From assembly GCA_964244295.1 (NCBI GenBank), contig CAXTIG010000009.1, positions 62,001 to 126,000 of the forward strand: DNA of 64,000 nucleotides, written 5' to 3'. Position 1 is the stretch's first letter. Each line of letters begins with the position of its first letter. This DNA comes from JAJAZB01 sp964244295 (GTDB lineage Bacteria > Bacteroidota > Bacteroidia > Cytophagales > Spirosomataceae). Position numbers and translations under genes: made by a program. The notes under the pieces are model-generated. The model saw only the letters and a program-made list of their open reading frames with translations. It was not told the DNA's origin and searched no databases. Of the stretch, positions 1 to 8,587 are shown one piece after another.

Positions 1-368
1 CCCCCAGCTTCGCCGACGTGGCCCAGGAGGTGCTGGCCTGCACGCAGGACGCCGTATTTATCGCCCACAACGTGCATTTCGACTTTGGGTTTCTAAAAAA
101 AGAATTCGCCTGGCTGGGCCACAGCTACCAGCGCCCGCTGCTCTGCACGGTGCAGTTGAGCCGCCGGATTTTCCCCGGTTTTCCCTCCTACAGCCTAGGT
201 AAATTGTGCCGCTCGCTCGACATCGAGTTGAACGACCGCCACCGCGCCAAAGGCGATGCCGCCGCTACCACCCGCCTGTTTGAACTTCTCCTCCAACACG
301 ACCAGCGGGGGCTGATTCCCCGCCACGTTCCCGCGCCGAATGCGGCTTTTCTGCCCGTTAAGCGTTAA
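1..368 (+). CDS. DnaQ-like 3'-5' exonuclease, C-terminal part (cut by window edge)
   Basis: The reading frame is open from the window edge (codons from base 3) to TAA at 366-368, so the N-terminus lies outside. The visible 121 codons contain the ExoII part of a DEDDh exonuclease (AHNVHFDFGFL, with the catalytic Asp) and the ExoIII region (HRAKGDAAATTRLF, with His and Asp). This fold trims 3' ends of DNA, as in the epsilon proofreading subunit of DNA polymerase III. The protein stops soon after the exonuclease fold, so there is no sign of a fused GIY-YIG or polymerase domain. Whether it is proofreading epsilon or a stand-alone repair exonuclease cannot be told from this fragment. Confidence 0.85.
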   Translation, partial: PSFADVAQEVLACTQDAVFIAHNVHFDFGFLKKEFAWLGHSYQRPLLCTVQLSRRIFPGFPSYSLGKLCRSLDIELNDRHRAKGDAAATTRLFELLLQHDQRGLIPRHVPAPNAAFLPVKR

Positions 369-446
369 GTTTACCCCGTCTTCCCGAACTTTTTCGTTAA
401 ACTTGCGGCCAAACCCACCCGCACCGGGACCTGAGCCGTTTGCCCG

Positions 447-1268
447 ATGATCAAAATCAGTACCCGCTCCCGACGCGACGTTTTCATTCACGCGGCCCTC
501 GTTGTTAGCCTGTTTCTGGCGCTCTTCCTGGCGTTTTTCTTTCTGTATCTGCCCTGGAGCACCCATCACGGCGAAACCATCACCGTGCCCAAACTGTCGG
601 GCATGACCACCGACGAAATCGAGGATTTTCTGGCCCAGCGCGACCTCCGCTACGAAGTGAGCGACTGCACCTTCGTGGCCGGGCTGCAACCGCTCACGGT
701 GATTTCGCAGTACCCCCGCGAAAACTCGAAGGTGAAAGAGGGACGGAAAATTTACGTCACCATCACCACCGCCACCGCCCCGCAGGTGCGAATGCCCAAA
801 CTCACCGACCTGTCGTACCGCAGCGCCGAAGTGACCCTGCGCAACTACGGCCTGGTGTTGGGCGAGTTGATTTACAAAAATGACCTGGCCGAAAACGCCG
901 TACTCGACCAACTTTTCGAGGGCAAGAAAATCGATCCCGGCGCGTTAATTGCGAAGGGTTCCAAAGTGGATCTCGTGGTGGGCGACGGCTTGGGCAATAC
1001 CTCGCTCGACGTGCCCGACGTAACGGGAAAATTGCTCGAAGAGGCCAAACTAACCATCGTCGGTTCGGATTTGCAGATCGGCACCATCATTTACCAAAGC
1101 TCAGGTCAGCCCGCCGGCACCATCGTCAGGCAGCGGCCCGAAGCCGGGCAGGGCGATAAAATCCGGGTCGGCGACGTGATCGACCTCTGGGTATCGGGCA
1201 ATCCCGAACCCACCGGCGAAGGCGGCAACTCCGACAATGGGGCCAGCGAGCCGCCGCCGGATCAGTGA
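447..1268 (+). CDS. Membrane-anchored PASTA domain protein
   Basis: The 273-residue protein starts with a short basic cytoplasmic stretch, then one transmembrane helix (about residues 16-36), then three PASTA domains (about 45-112, 115-185 and 190-258). They are recognisable from repeated patterns such as VPKLSGMTTDEIEDFL, MPKLTDLSYRSAEVTL and VPDVTGKLLEEAKL. PASTA domains bind peptidoglycan fragments or act as spacers in penicillin-binding proteins and Ser/Thr kinases. No kinase or transpeptidase domain is present, which is the usual stand-alone form in Bacteroidota. The C-terminus is a Gly/Ser/Pro-rich tail. The role (cell-wall sensing or anchoring) is inferred from the domains only. Confidence 0.9.
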   Translation: MIKISTRSRRDVFIHAALVVSLFLALFLAFFFLYLPWSTHHGETITVPKLSGMTTDEIEDFLAQRDLRYEVSDCTFVAGLQPLTVISQYPRENSKVKEGRKIYVTITTATAPQVRMPKLTDLSYRSAEVTLRNYGLVLGELIYKNDLAENAVLDQLFEGKKIDPGALIAKGSKVDLVVGDGLGNTSLDVPDVTGKLLEEAKLTIVGSDLQIGTIIYQSSGQPAGTIVRQRPEAGQGDKIRVGDVIDLWVSGNPEPTGEGGNSDNGASEPPPDQ

Positions 1269-1290
1269 GTAGGAAAGCAAAAAAGCTACC

Positions 1291-1308
1291 CTCCGCTCGC
1301 AATGACGC
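1291..1308. repeat. Solitary half of a branched palindromic element
   Basis: The bases CTCCGCTCGCAATGACGC match the right outer arm of the branched elements near 15.06, 17.19, 34.68 and 53.05 kb, but no left arm is present. It looks like a remnant. An ATG at 1302 inside it could be mistaken for the start of the next gene. Confidence 0.6.
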
Positions 1309-1367
1309 CGAGACTGAGTTTTTACCTATACACCAGGTTACTGACCAACAAATTGGGATCATTGAGA

Positions 1368-3218
1368 ATGCGAATGTTACGGAAATTCACGGATCAGGGG
1401 AAATGGATTCGATTCGCAACATCCGTGTTCTTGACTCTGCTTTCGTTCACCGCTCAAGCACAATTCCGCGAAACCCCGCGCGGCACCGCTGCCGCCGAGC
1501 CAAAACCGGCCAGAGCGCTCCGCACCGAAGCCCTCACACTCCCTTTTTTCGACGACTTTTCGCTCAACACCAACGGCCTGCCCGACCCGGTTCTCTGGCA
1601 AAACGGCGGCGGCGCGGTGGTCAACAACACCCTGGCCGTCGCCCAACCATCGGTCAACGTCGTCACTTTCGACGGGCTGAAGCGAAGCGGGTCGCCCTAC
1701 GATTTCCTGAATCCGCTCAGCCAGGGCAGCGCTGATTCCCTGACGTCACAACCCATCGACCTCTCGGCCCTCAGCGCCCGCGATTCGCTGTACCTGAGTT
1801 TTTTCTGGGAAGCCAAAGGCTTGGGCGAACTACCCGACCGGGAGGATTCGCTCCAGGTGGATTTTCGCCTCGCCGATGGCACCTGGCAACCGGTGTGGTG
1901 GCAACGCGGCGGCATCGCGGCCAGCAACCGCTTCGCCCAGGTGCTGCTGCCGCTGCGCACGGCGGCGTATTTCCACGCCGGGTTTCAGTTCAGGTTCCGG
2001 GCCTTCGGGCGCGAGTCGGGGGCCTTCGATACCTGGCACGTCGATTACGTGTACCTCAACCGGGGCCGCCGGGCCAGCGACCGGTTTTACAAAGATTTGG
2101 CCGTGCGCAGCCAACCCAGTTCGTACCTGCGCCGCTACCGGGCCATGCCGCTGGCGCAATTTTTGGCGAAATCCGCCGCCGAAACCGCCGATTCGCTGAA
2201 GACAGAGATTGGTAACCTCTTCAATAACAACAACTTCACCACCCTCAGTCTGACGGTACGCGACTTGGTTTCGGGTCAACTCATCCAGCAAACCACCACC
2301 GCCACCCCCGAAAACATCGGCGCGGGGGCGACGCAAACGAAGGGGCTAAAACTCACCGTGCCCACCCTGACCGGCACGCGGGCGGTGCTCGAAGCCAAAT
2401 TCGATCTGCTCACCACCGACGACCAGAACCCCTCGATTCCGGGCGTGAACCTCAAGCGCAACGACACGATTTCGCTCCGCACCGTGCTCGACGATTACTA
2501 CGCCTACGACGACGGCACCGCCGAATACTCCGGGGCCATCAACGGGCGGCTGGGGCGGGTGGCGGTGCGTTTCGTGGGCAACCGCCCCGACGTGGTGGGG
2601 GCCGTGCGGGTGAACCTGGCCCCCAACGGACGAAACCTGGGGGGGCAGAATTTCACGCTTCAAATCCTGGGCGATGCCAACGGACGCCCCGGCGCGGTGC
2701 TGGGGGCGCAGTCGTTCGCCATTCGCTACCCGGCTCAGCCCAACGACTTCGTGGAACTGAAGCTGACCAGCCCCGTGGCCGTGCGCGATACGTTTTACGT
2801 GGGTTGGCTCCAATTGAGCGAAAACGACGCCCTGCAAGTGGGTCTGGACAAAAACACCGACTTCGGCACCCAGCTTTTTTACAACCTCGGCGCGGGTTGG
2901 GCGGGAAATACGGAGTTGCGGGGAAGTTTTCTGCTCCGCCCCGTGATGGGTGGGCAAGCCAGCGGCGTTGTGACCGAAACGGAAGCAGAACGGGGTGAAT
3001 TTCGGGTTTTCCCCAACCCCTCGACCGGGCTAATCGAGTGGAACGACGAGGCTTTTCAAACCCTCGACGTGTTCAGCCTCGGCGGGCAACTGCTAAAACA
3101 CCAGTCCATCACCGGGCAACGCGGGGCTACCCTCTCGGAACTTCCCCCCGGCCTCTACCTGTTGCGCTTCCGCGACCAAACCCGGCAAGTGACCAAACGC
3201 TTGTTGTTGGTGCGATAG
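1368..3218 (+). CDS. Secreted protein with T9SS type A C-terminal sorting domain
   Basis: The frame is open from an ATG at 1302, but ATG 1368 (or 1374) is preferred. It gives a normal signal peptide (basic start, hydrophobic ATSVFLTLLSFTAQAQ), whereas the upstream codons come from a repeat remnant and degenerate sequence. The roughly 616-residue product has no recognised enzymatic domain. The last 75 residues carry the T9SS type A signature (FRVFPNPSTGLIEW, then LPPGLYLLRFRDQTRQVTKRLL), which directs export through the type IX pore and removal or anchoring at the surface. The middle part looks like beta-sandwich repeats. It is probably a surface or secreted protein of unknown function. Confidence 0.85.
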   Translation: MRMLRKFTDQGKWIRFATSVFLTLLSFTAQAQFRETPRGTAAAEPKPARALRTEALTLPFFDDFSLNTNGLPDPVLWQNGGGAVVNNTLAVAQPSVNVVTFDGLKRSGSPYDFLNPLSQGSADSLTSQPIDLSALSARDSLYLSFFWEAKGLGELPDREDSLQVDFRLADGTWQPVWWQRGGIAASNRFAQVLLPLRTAAYFHAGFQFRFRAFGRESGAFDTWHVDYVYLNRGRRASDRFYKDLAVRSQPSSYLRRYRAMPLAQFLAKSAAETADSLKTEIGNLFNNNNFTTLSLTVRDLVSGQLIQQTTTATPENIGAGATQTKGLKLTVPTLTGTRAVLEAKFDLLTTDDQNPSIPGVNLKRNDTISLRTVLDDYYAYDDGTAEYSGAINGRLGRVAVRFVGNRPDVVGAVRVNLAPNGRNLGGQNFTLQILGDANGRPGAVLGAQSFAIRYPAQPNDFVELKLTSPVAVRDTFYVGWLQLSENDALQVGLDKNTDFGTQLFYNLGAGWAGNTELRGSFLLRPVMGGQASGVVTETEAERGEFRVFPNPSTGLIEWNDEAFQTLDVFSLGGQLLKHQSITGQRGATLSELPPGLYLLRFRDQTRQVTKRLLLVR

Positions 3219-3261
3219 GCCCACTTTCTCCTTTTTCCCTTCGTCCTTTCTCCTAAAACCA

Positions 3262-3555
3262 ATGGACATCACCGTACAGGAACTCAAGCAACGCATCGAC
3301 GCGGGTGAAACCCTCCACCTGCTCGACGTGCGCAACCCCGACGAGTACGAACTCGACAACATCGGCGCGAAACTCATCCCCCTGGGCGATTTGCCCGACC
3401 GCCTCGACGAACTCGAAGACTGGAAAGACGAAGAAGTGTTGGTGCATTGCCGCTCCGGCAAACGCTCGGCAATGGCCCAGCAAATTCTGGAGCAGAATGG
3501 CTTCAGCAACGTGCGGAACGTAGCGGGAGGAATGCTGGCTTGGAATGAGATGTAG
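3262..3555 (+). CDS. Single-domain rhodanese-like sulfurtransferase
   Basis: This 97-residue protein is one complete rhodanese domain. It has the entry motif LLDVRNPDEYELDNIGAKLIP and the active-site loop CRSGKRSAMAQQIL, where the Cys would carry a persulfide. The domain closes with VRNVAGGMLAWNEM. The six-residue active loop matches sulfurtransferases rather than Cdc25-type phosphatases. It is followed by a second small rhodanese after a hairpin. The sulfur donor and acceptor are not shown by context. Confidence 0.92.
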   Translation: MDITVQELKQRIDAGETLHLLDVRNPDEYELDNIGAKLIPLGDLPDRLDELEDWKDEEVLVHCRSGKRSAMAQQILEQNGFSNVRNVAGGMLAWNEM

Positions 3556-3570
3556 CAGGAATCGGGGCAA

Positions 3571-3614
3571 AATCCCCCTGTCATCCTGAGCTTGCGAAGG
3601 ATGACAGGGGGATT
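3571..3614. repeat. Perfect 17-bp hairpin between the rhodanese genes
   Basis: Arms 3571-3587 (AATCCCCCTGTCATCCT) and 3598-3614 are exact reverse complements around a 10-base loop. The right arm is followed by TTT, so it could also end transcription of the upstream gene. It contains the GTCATCCT/AGGATGAC core shared with other palindromes in the window. Confidence 0.85.
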
Positions 3615-3641
3615 TTTGCAGTTTCAGGAATGTATTTTTGA

Positions 3642-3947
3642 ATGAACGCCGACGAAATCCTCTCCGCCGCCGAACTCAAACGCCGCCTCGACGCGGGCGA
3701 AGCCCTGCACCTGCTTGACGTGCGCGAACCCGACGAGTTCGCCGAATTCAACCTCGGCGGGCGCAACATTCCTACGGATCAACTGCCGGAGCGGCTCTCC
3801 GAACTCAGCGACTGGCAAAACGAAGAAATCGTGGTAGTTTGTTACTACGGTGCCTTGAGCAACTACGCCAGCCGGTACCTCCGGGGGCGGGGGTTTGCCG
3901 GGGCTAAAAATGTGGAGGGGGGGCTGGAGGCGTTTTTGGGGTTGTAA
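3642..3947 (+). CDS. Second single-domain rhodanese-like protein
   Basis: This 101-residue rhodanese domain is a diverged relative of the gene just upstream (shared LLDVREPDEFAEFNLGGRNIP pattern). The active loop reads CYYGALSNYASRYL: the catalytic Cys is kept, but the loop lacks the basic residues of its neighbour (CRSGKRS). Substrate preference may therefore differ. The domain ends with NVEGGLEAFLGL. The two genes look like an old tandem duplication later separated by a hairpin. Confidence 0.88.
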   Translation: MNADEILSAAELKRRLDAGEALHLLDVREPDEFAEFNLGGRNIPTDQLPERLSELSDWQNEEIVVVCYYGALSNYASRYLRGRGFAGAKNVEGGLEAFLGL

Positions 3948-3956
3948 ACCTGGAGG

Positions 3957-4047
3957 CCTGTCACCCTGAGCTTGTCGAAGGGCCAGTTAGATTTTGGGAC
4001 ACATTTCCCATTTCTAACCGGCCCTTCGACAAGCTCAGGGTGACAGG
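3957..4047. repeat. 34-bp inverted repeat between convergent genes
   Basis: Arms 3957-3990 and 4014-4047 pair over 34 bases with one mismatch around a 23-base loop. The core reads CCTGTCACCCTGAGCTTGTC. It sits between the ends of the convergent rhodanese and histidine kinase genes and could terminate both. It shares its core with the palindrome at 23862. Confidence 0.85.
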
Positions 4048-4058
4048 TCCGACCATTT

Positions 4059-5297
4059 TCACCCCCCGCCCTTCTCATACCGGCGCGGAAGCCGGATTTG
4101 AAACAAGGTCCCCACGCCCCGGCGCGTTTCCACGCGCATCGTGGCGTTGAGCAGGGCACAGAGCCGCTTGACGATGTACAACCCAATGCCTTCGCCCTGG
4201 GAGGGGTGGGGGAGTGCTTCTGAGGAAACCATCCGCGATGGGGCGCTGGAATCGTCGTCTGGCTCGGCCAGCAAGGCCGCCGATCGCGGCGACAGGCCTG
4301 GTCCCGAATCCTGAACACTCATCGTCCAGAAATTGTCATTTTCCGCCGCCCACTGGATGCTCACCCCTCCGGTTTCGGTGTACTTCAAGGCGTTCAGCAC
4401 CAGGTTTTGAGCCACGCGGTATACCTTCACCGGGTCGCTTTCCAGCGATAACTCCGGGGGGCCTTCGCCGTGCAGAAACAGGCCACGCTCGTCGGCCAGG
4501 GATTGCAGACTTTCCAGCAAATCGCGCAATATGGCAGCTCCGTCGAAGGGCTCGATGCGGAGGGATTCCTGTCCGGCTTCGAGGCGGGCCAAATCCATGA
4601 GCCGGGTGAGCAGCGCGGTGATTTTGGGGAAATTCCGCTGGAGCATCTGGAGCATCTCCGTGCGTTCCTCCTCGCTGATTTCAGGTTGATCGAGAATAAA
4701 CGCGGCCCCCTGAATGGCCCCGAAACTGCTGTACAAATCGTGCGAGGCCATCCGCAGCAAGTCGCCCCGTTGCCGGTCCAACTGCCGGAGTTGATCCAAG
4801 GCCTGCTGCAACTCTTCGGCCCGGCTGGCGGCCTCAAGTTTTTGCAACAAACTGTACTGGCTCACGCTCTCACCGATGGATTCGTGAATGAGGTGGTTCA
4901 GCAGGTTGTGAACCAGCAATAAATCGTCGGAATCGAGGGTAGGGTGATCGAGTTGAAACCGGCGAAGTTCCCCCACCAGTGTGTTGTGCAGGTGGGCAAA
5001 TTCCCCCAGAATTTCCCCCAGCGGATAGCCTTTGTGCCAGCGGTGCCGACCGTGTTCGCGCCCCCGTTGCGCGGTGACGGCTACCGCGCCGGGTTGCCGC
5101 CGCAGGCGATGCCCCAGGGCGTTGAGCAATTCGGGGATGTGGTCGTAAAATTCCTCTTTCGTCAGGCTCGCACCCGTCGGGAGGGCCGGATCGTTCTCGC
5201 AGGTAAGGTGCCACGCACTCAGAATCGCGGCTTGTCGCTGAGAAAAATAATCGGCCAACAAAAAAGTGGGTAATTGAGAATCAAGGGCGTCCGGCAT
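4059..5297 (-). CDS. Sensor histidine kinase with RsbRD-type N-terminal sensor region
   Basis: The 412-residue soluble kinase has no membrane segment. Residues 15-145 resemble the helical RsbRD-like N-terminal domain. A coiled coil (about 150-180) leads to the HisKA dimer helix with phospho-accepting His186 (MASHDLYSS). The ATPase domain has an N box (NLVLNALKYT, about 298-307), G1 (DSGPGL) and G2 (GEGIGLYIVK). An insert with DDDSSAP lies between G1 and G2. It autophosphorylates and passes phosphate to a receiver. The divergently transcribed receiver gene starting at 5468 is the obvious candidate partner. The stimulus is unknown. Confidence 0.88.
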   Translation of the reverse strand: MPDALDSQLPTFLLADYFSQRQAAILSAWHLTCENDPALPTGASLTKEEFYDHIPELLNALGHRLRRQPGAVAVTAQRGREHGRHRWHKGYPLGEILGEFAHLHNTLVGELRRFQLDHPTLDSDDLLLVHNLLNHLIHESIGESVSQYSLLQKLEAASRAEELQQALDQLRQLDRQRGDLLRMASHDLYSSFGAIQGAAFILDQPEISEEERTEMLQMLQRNFPKITALLTRLMDLARLEAGQESLRIEPFDGAAILRDLLESLQSLADERGLFLHGEGPPELSLESDPVKVYRVAQNLVLNALKYTETGGVSIQWAAENDNFWTMSVQDSGPGLSPRSAALLAEPDDDSSAPSRMVSSEALPHPSQGEGIGLYIVKRLCALLNATMRVETRRGVGTLFQIRLPRRYEKGGG

Positions 5298-5467
5298 GGC
5301 GCTCGGTGGGAAATCCAGGTGGTGAAGGGGGGTGTGGTCGTAATTACCCGAACAAGGTAAGAAATGTTTTCGTCTGCGTGACGGAATGCCCCATTGTCCG
5401 TATTTTTACCGATGAACGCCAAACGTTTTCCATCAAACGTCGCGTCGATTTTCCCACCTTCCACCCC

Positions 5468-5935
5468 ATGCTCTCTGCGCTTCCTACTCCGAGCACCCGA
5501 AATTTCAACAAAGCCAGTATTTTAGTCATTGAAGACAACCAGGATCAGCAGGCGCTGATCCGCTACGCCCTCAAACAAAGTCTGTCGGAAGTCACGCCCG
5601 TGTTCGTCGAAGGGGCAACCCAGGCCCTCGATTACCTCAGCGATTGCCTGACCCGCCAGGTGCGCCTGCCCAAACTCATCCTGCTCGACCTCTACCTGCC
5701 CGAATCCGAACAGGGCTGGCATTTCCTGCGGCAGGTGCGCACCTTTCCGGCGGCGCAGAGCCTGCCCGTGGTGGTGCTGACGATTTCCAGGGAAAAAGAG
5801 GACGTGGAAAAAGCCTACCGGCTGGGGGCCAACTCCTTTATTTGCAAACCCCTGGAATTCAAGCATTGGGTCACCTACTTCCAAGCTATGCGCCAGTTCT
5901 GGTGGGAAACCGCCACGTTGCCACCAAACGATTGA
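5468..5935 (+). CDS. Single-domain response regulator (Rcp1-like receiver)
   Basis: ATG 5468 is chosen because it directly precedes the receiver fold. The same frame is open to 5306, but that stretch is not receiver-like. The 155-residue product is a lone receiver domain: acidic pair IEDN near residue 22, phosphorylation site Asp74 (LLDLYLP), Thr in VVLTIS and the conserved Lys in ICKPLE. There is no output domain, so it works by protein contact or as a phosphorelay intermediate. It is divergent from the kinase at 4059-5297. Its TGA stop (5933-5935) lies inside the left arm of the following palindrome. Confidence 0.9.
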   Translation: MLSALPTPSTRNFNKASILVIEDNQDQQALIRYALKQSLSEVTPVFVEGATQALDYLSDCLTRQVRLPKLILLDLYLPESEQGWHFLRQVRTFPAAQSLPVVVLTISREKEDVEKAYRLGANSFICKPLEFKHWVTYFQAMRQFWWETATLPPND

Positions 5936-6018
5936 GTGATTGAGTGAGGGAGTGATTGAGTGAAATAAGACAAAATGCATTTCTTTCACTCAATCACTCC
6001 CTCACTCAATCACTCAAT
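5931..6018. repeat. Perfect 35-bp palindrome built from ATTGAGTG units
   Basis: Arms 5931-5965 and 5984-6018 are exact reverse complements around an 18-base loop. Each arm is itself made of iterated GATTGAGTGA-like units. It separates a convergent response regulator and SDR gene and contains the regulator's stop codon. Confidence 0.9.
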
Positions 6019-6022
6019 AGAT

Positions 6023-6784
6023 TCACCCCGCCACCATCCCCCCGTCAATCGGCAGGGCGTGGCCGGTGATGAACGAGGCCGCGTCAGAGCAGAGCCAGAC
6101 GATGGCTTCGGCGATTTCCTCCGGCTGTCCGAAGCGCTTCATCGGAATGGCTTGTTCCATTGCCGCCCCCCGCTCCGGCCCGACGGCTTCGAGCAGTCCT
6201 TCTACCATCGGCGTCATCGTGAAAACGGGGCAAACGGCATTTACCCGAATGTTCTTTTTGGCGTACTCCAGCGCCGCCGTGCGCGTCATCCCGACCACGG
6301 CGTGTTTGCTCGTGGCGTAGGCGAGGTTGTAGGGAAAACCCACCAGCCCCGACACCGACGACACGTTGACGATGCTTCCGCCGCCCTGTTTCAGCATCAC
6401 GGCCAACTCGGCTTTCAAACACAAAAACACGCCCGTGCAATTGACAGCCATCACCCGCTCGAAATTAGCCGCCGGGTACTGGTGCGTCGGCGTCAACACC
6501 CCACCAATGCCCGCGTTGTTGACGGCAAAATCCAAGCGCCCGTAGGTTTCCACGGCGTGCTGAATCAGCGCCTCAACCTCGTTTTCCTGCGAAACATCGC
6601 AACGAAAAAACGTGGCCGTGCCGCCCGCTTCCTCAATCAGCCGCACCGTCTCCGCTCCGCCCGCCTCGTTGACATCCGACACGACGACCTTCGCGCCGCG
6701 CCCGGCGAACAGGAGCGCCGCCGCCCGGCCCAAGCCGGAGCCGGAACCGGTGAGGAGAGCGGTTTTTGGGGTGAAATCGGACAT
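6023..6784 (-). CDS. SDR-family NAD(P)-dependent oxidoreductase
   Basis: The 253-residue protein is a classical short-chain dehydrogenase. It has the Rossmann cofactor loop TGSGSGLGRA at the N-terminus, NNAG (VNNAGIGG), a Ser in VSSVSG, the catalytic YATSK motif, and the typical C-terminal PIDGGMVAG. It oxidises or reduces an alcohol/ketone pair. The substrate cannot be read from sequence; the closest textbook relatives are glucose 1-dehydrogenase or 3-oxoacyl-ACP reductase-type enzymes. It is followed on the same strand by nothing within the palindrome at 5931-6018. Confidence 0.92.
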   Translation of the reverse strand: MSDFTPKTALLTGSGSGLGRAAALLFAGRGAKVVVSDVNEAGGAETVRLIEEAGGTATFFRCDVSQENEVEALIQHAVETYGRLDFAVNNAGIGGVLTPTHQYPAANFERVMAVNCTGVFLCLKAELAVMLKQGGGSIVNVSSVSGLVGFPYNLAYATSKHAVVGMTRTAALEYAKKNIRVNAVCPVFTMTPMVEGLLEAVGPERGAAMEQAIPMKRFGQPEEIAEAIVWLCSDAASFITGHALPIDGGMVAG

Positions 6785-6800
6785 GGGGTTAGAGGAAAAT

Positions 6801-7472
6801 TTAGGCGTTGAAAAGGGCGTTGAGCCAGGCGACGAAGCGGGCGCAGAGTTCGTGGTTAGTCGTTAGGAAAGTTGCTTTGATAGCTGAACCGTAAGGCAAA
6901 CCGGATTTCTCTTGCCACGCCAGCCAAGTGTGCATAAAAACTTTGGGGCGGTCAACTTCCCGGTATCGGCGCTTTGAAGGCACACTATGTTCAAGCCGGT
7001 TTAATGCTATCTCGACCTCGTCGATTAAGTCATCACCAACAGGAATCAGGTACCTCAGAAAATCCTCCAGTTTGCCCGCAAGCTGGTTGTCCGGCATTAT
7101 CCAGAGGCCAAACTTGGGAAGTATATTCGTGGGCGGAAGGATTAACCCGTTTTCGAACGAAGCGGGAAGGTCTTGGTAGCCTGCCGCTTGCAAGATGTGC
7201 GCAATCTGCTGCCAGCGGGCGGCAATAGCATCGTCGGCATCCACGATGCAAGCGAGCGTTTTGCTGCCATCCCGGTTTTTTATTTCGATTGGCAGCAAGC
7301 GCAGCAATACGTCGATGCCTTCTTCTTTAATTTTAACGCCATCGACTTTTCGCTCGATGACGGCTGGTTGAAGTTTGAAACTCGTAATAGTTGTTCTGGT
7401 CTTCAAGCAGATGTGGCCCACTACGTTTTCATCATCCTTCCCTTCGACGAGAAGCAGGTTTTCGTAAGTCAT
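6801..7472 (-). CDS. DUF3226 Toprim-like protein, partner of the AAA ATPase
   Basis: The 223-residue protein begins with the Toprim glutamate motif (LLLVEGKDDENVV, Glu10) and has the second acidic motif IVDADD (Asp78, Asp80), the layout of DUF3226. Toprim folds bind Mg2+ and act as nucleases or topoisomerase-like enzymes in OLD-family, PARIS-like and primase proteins. The start codon overlaps the stop of the upstream AAA ATPase gene by ATGA (7469-7472), implying translational coupling and a shared complex. Together they look like a split OLD-type ATPase/Toprim nuclease, a frequent layout in phage defence. The defence role is inference. Confidence 0.82.
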   Translation of the reverse strand: MTYENLLLVEGKDDENVVGHICLKTRTTITSFKLQPAVIERKVDGVKIKEEGIDVLLRLLPIEIKNRDGSKTLACIVDADDAIAARWQQIAHILQAAGYQDLPASFENGLILPPTNILPKFGLWIMPDNQLAGKLEDFLRYLIPVGDDLIDEVEIALNRLEHSVPSKRRYREVDRPKVFMHTWLAWQEKSGLPYGSAIKATFLTTNHELCARFVAWLNALFNA

Positions 7473-8575
7473 AGCCGAAGATCAAGATACTCGGCTTCTG
7501 CCGCAGTTTGCAATTCTTCTTCGCTGAACACGACGGCATCAATTTCACCGTTGATATTTCGCAACTTAATCAGATAGCCGTCTGACTGCTTTTCATTAGC
7601 GATTTTTGTAAAGGCTTGAATTGTGTCGTTGCTGTGGGTCGTGGCAAAAACTTGAATATTAAGCTGTTCGGCTAACTTAAAAATGATTTCCCAGAGTTTT
7701 TCCTGAACCGAATAGTGCAAGCCGTTTTCAAATTCGTCGATGAACAAGTAGCCATTTTCGCAGTTGACCATCGCAAGGATGATGGTGAGGATACGGTTGA
7801 TACCGTCGCCCATACTTCTCAGGGGCACAACTTCATCTAAATCTCTAATTCTGACTACAGGAATTCTCGGTTCTAAACGGTTGCCACTTTCACTTTCGAT
7901 GTAAGCGATTCTAAAAATATTCTTTTCAATAATTTTCAATGAATCAATCACATAATCTTCCAAAGGCTTAAGGGCAATCCTATCCCAAAGAATGCCGTTG
8001 GATTCTTTTATAAAATTTGTGGTTCTCACAAACTGAATATTATCAAAATAATTTCGATTTGAAGATATTCTAAAACGTGTTTGTTCTCTGTCTAACGTAA
8101 ATAAATTAACGTCATTACCATATTTTACCTCGAAAGCTAATTGAGCCTCTTCATTTTCTTCATCATTTTCTAATACTATCCTTTTGTTAATTCTTCCCCC
8201 TTCTGATTCAATAGATTGTAAAATATATTTTACAATCCTCATTGATAGTTTTCTGACGGAATTATTAAAAAAAGAAATTTCTATTTTTGAAGAAGTATAT
8301 TTTCTGCCAGGAAATATACTTGAAAGCGAAATCAAATTACTTTCGACTATGTTTTTACTGTTCGAATTTCTGATGCGTGACGAGTCCTCACCTCTTTCAT
8401 TCAGAGTATCAAAAATCCAATTATAATCTCCTCTTTGCAAAAAAATGGAAGTTGCCTCAAGAAAACTTGTTTTCCCCGTATTATTCTTCCCAATCACCAA
8501 ATTCACCCGCCCCAGCTTCTCGATGCGGAGGTGTTTGAGGTTGCGGTAGTTGCGGATTTCGAGCGATTGGAGCAT
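7469..8575 (-). CDS. AAA/ABC-type ATPase (OLD-like), AT-rich, probably acquired
   Basis: The 368-residue ATPase has Walker A GKNNTGKT (29-36), an ABC-like signature region PLRSMGDGINRIL (about 251-263), Walker B LFIDEFENG (about 277-285, Asp280-Glu281) and a switch His in ATTHSND (about 314). This is the SMC/OLD-like AAA_15/AAA_21 architecture with a long helical middle (45-240). The gene is strongly AT-rich between about 7850 and 8480, unlike the GC-rich genes on both sides, and uses AT-ending codons, which suggests horizontal transfer. It is coupled to the DUF3226 gene by a 4-base overlap. In OLD-class systems the ATPase controls a Toprim nuclease; that function here is inferred. Confidence 0.88.
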   Translation of the reverse strand: MLQSLEIRNYRNLKHLRIEKLGRVNLVIGKNNTGKTSFLEATSIFLQRGDYNWIFDTLNERGEDSSRIRNSNSKNIVESNLISLSSIFPGRKYTSSKIEISFFNNSVRKLSMRIVKYILQSIESEGGRINKRIVLENDEENEEAQLAFEVKYGNDVNLFTLDREQTRFRISSNRNYFDNIQFVRTTNFIKESNGILWDRIALKPLEDYVIDSLKIIEKNIFRIAYIESESGNRLEPRIPVVRIRDLDEVVPLRSMGDGINRILTIILAMVNCENGYLFIDEFENGLHYSVQEKLWEIIFKLAEQLNIQVFATTHSNDTIQAFTKIANEKQSDGYLIKLRNINGEIDAVVFSEEELQTAAEAEYLDLRL

Positions 8576-8587
8576 GATTTTGGTCGA

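Noticed and set aside
1302..1367. Start of the first T9SS protein at ATG 1302
   Set aside because: The ATG is inside a repeat remnant and the added 22 residues precede a complete signal peptide at 1368.
3957..4047. Mobile element ends or attachment site
   Set aside because: No transposase, target duplication or integrase accompanies this palindrome; it is one of a dispersed family.
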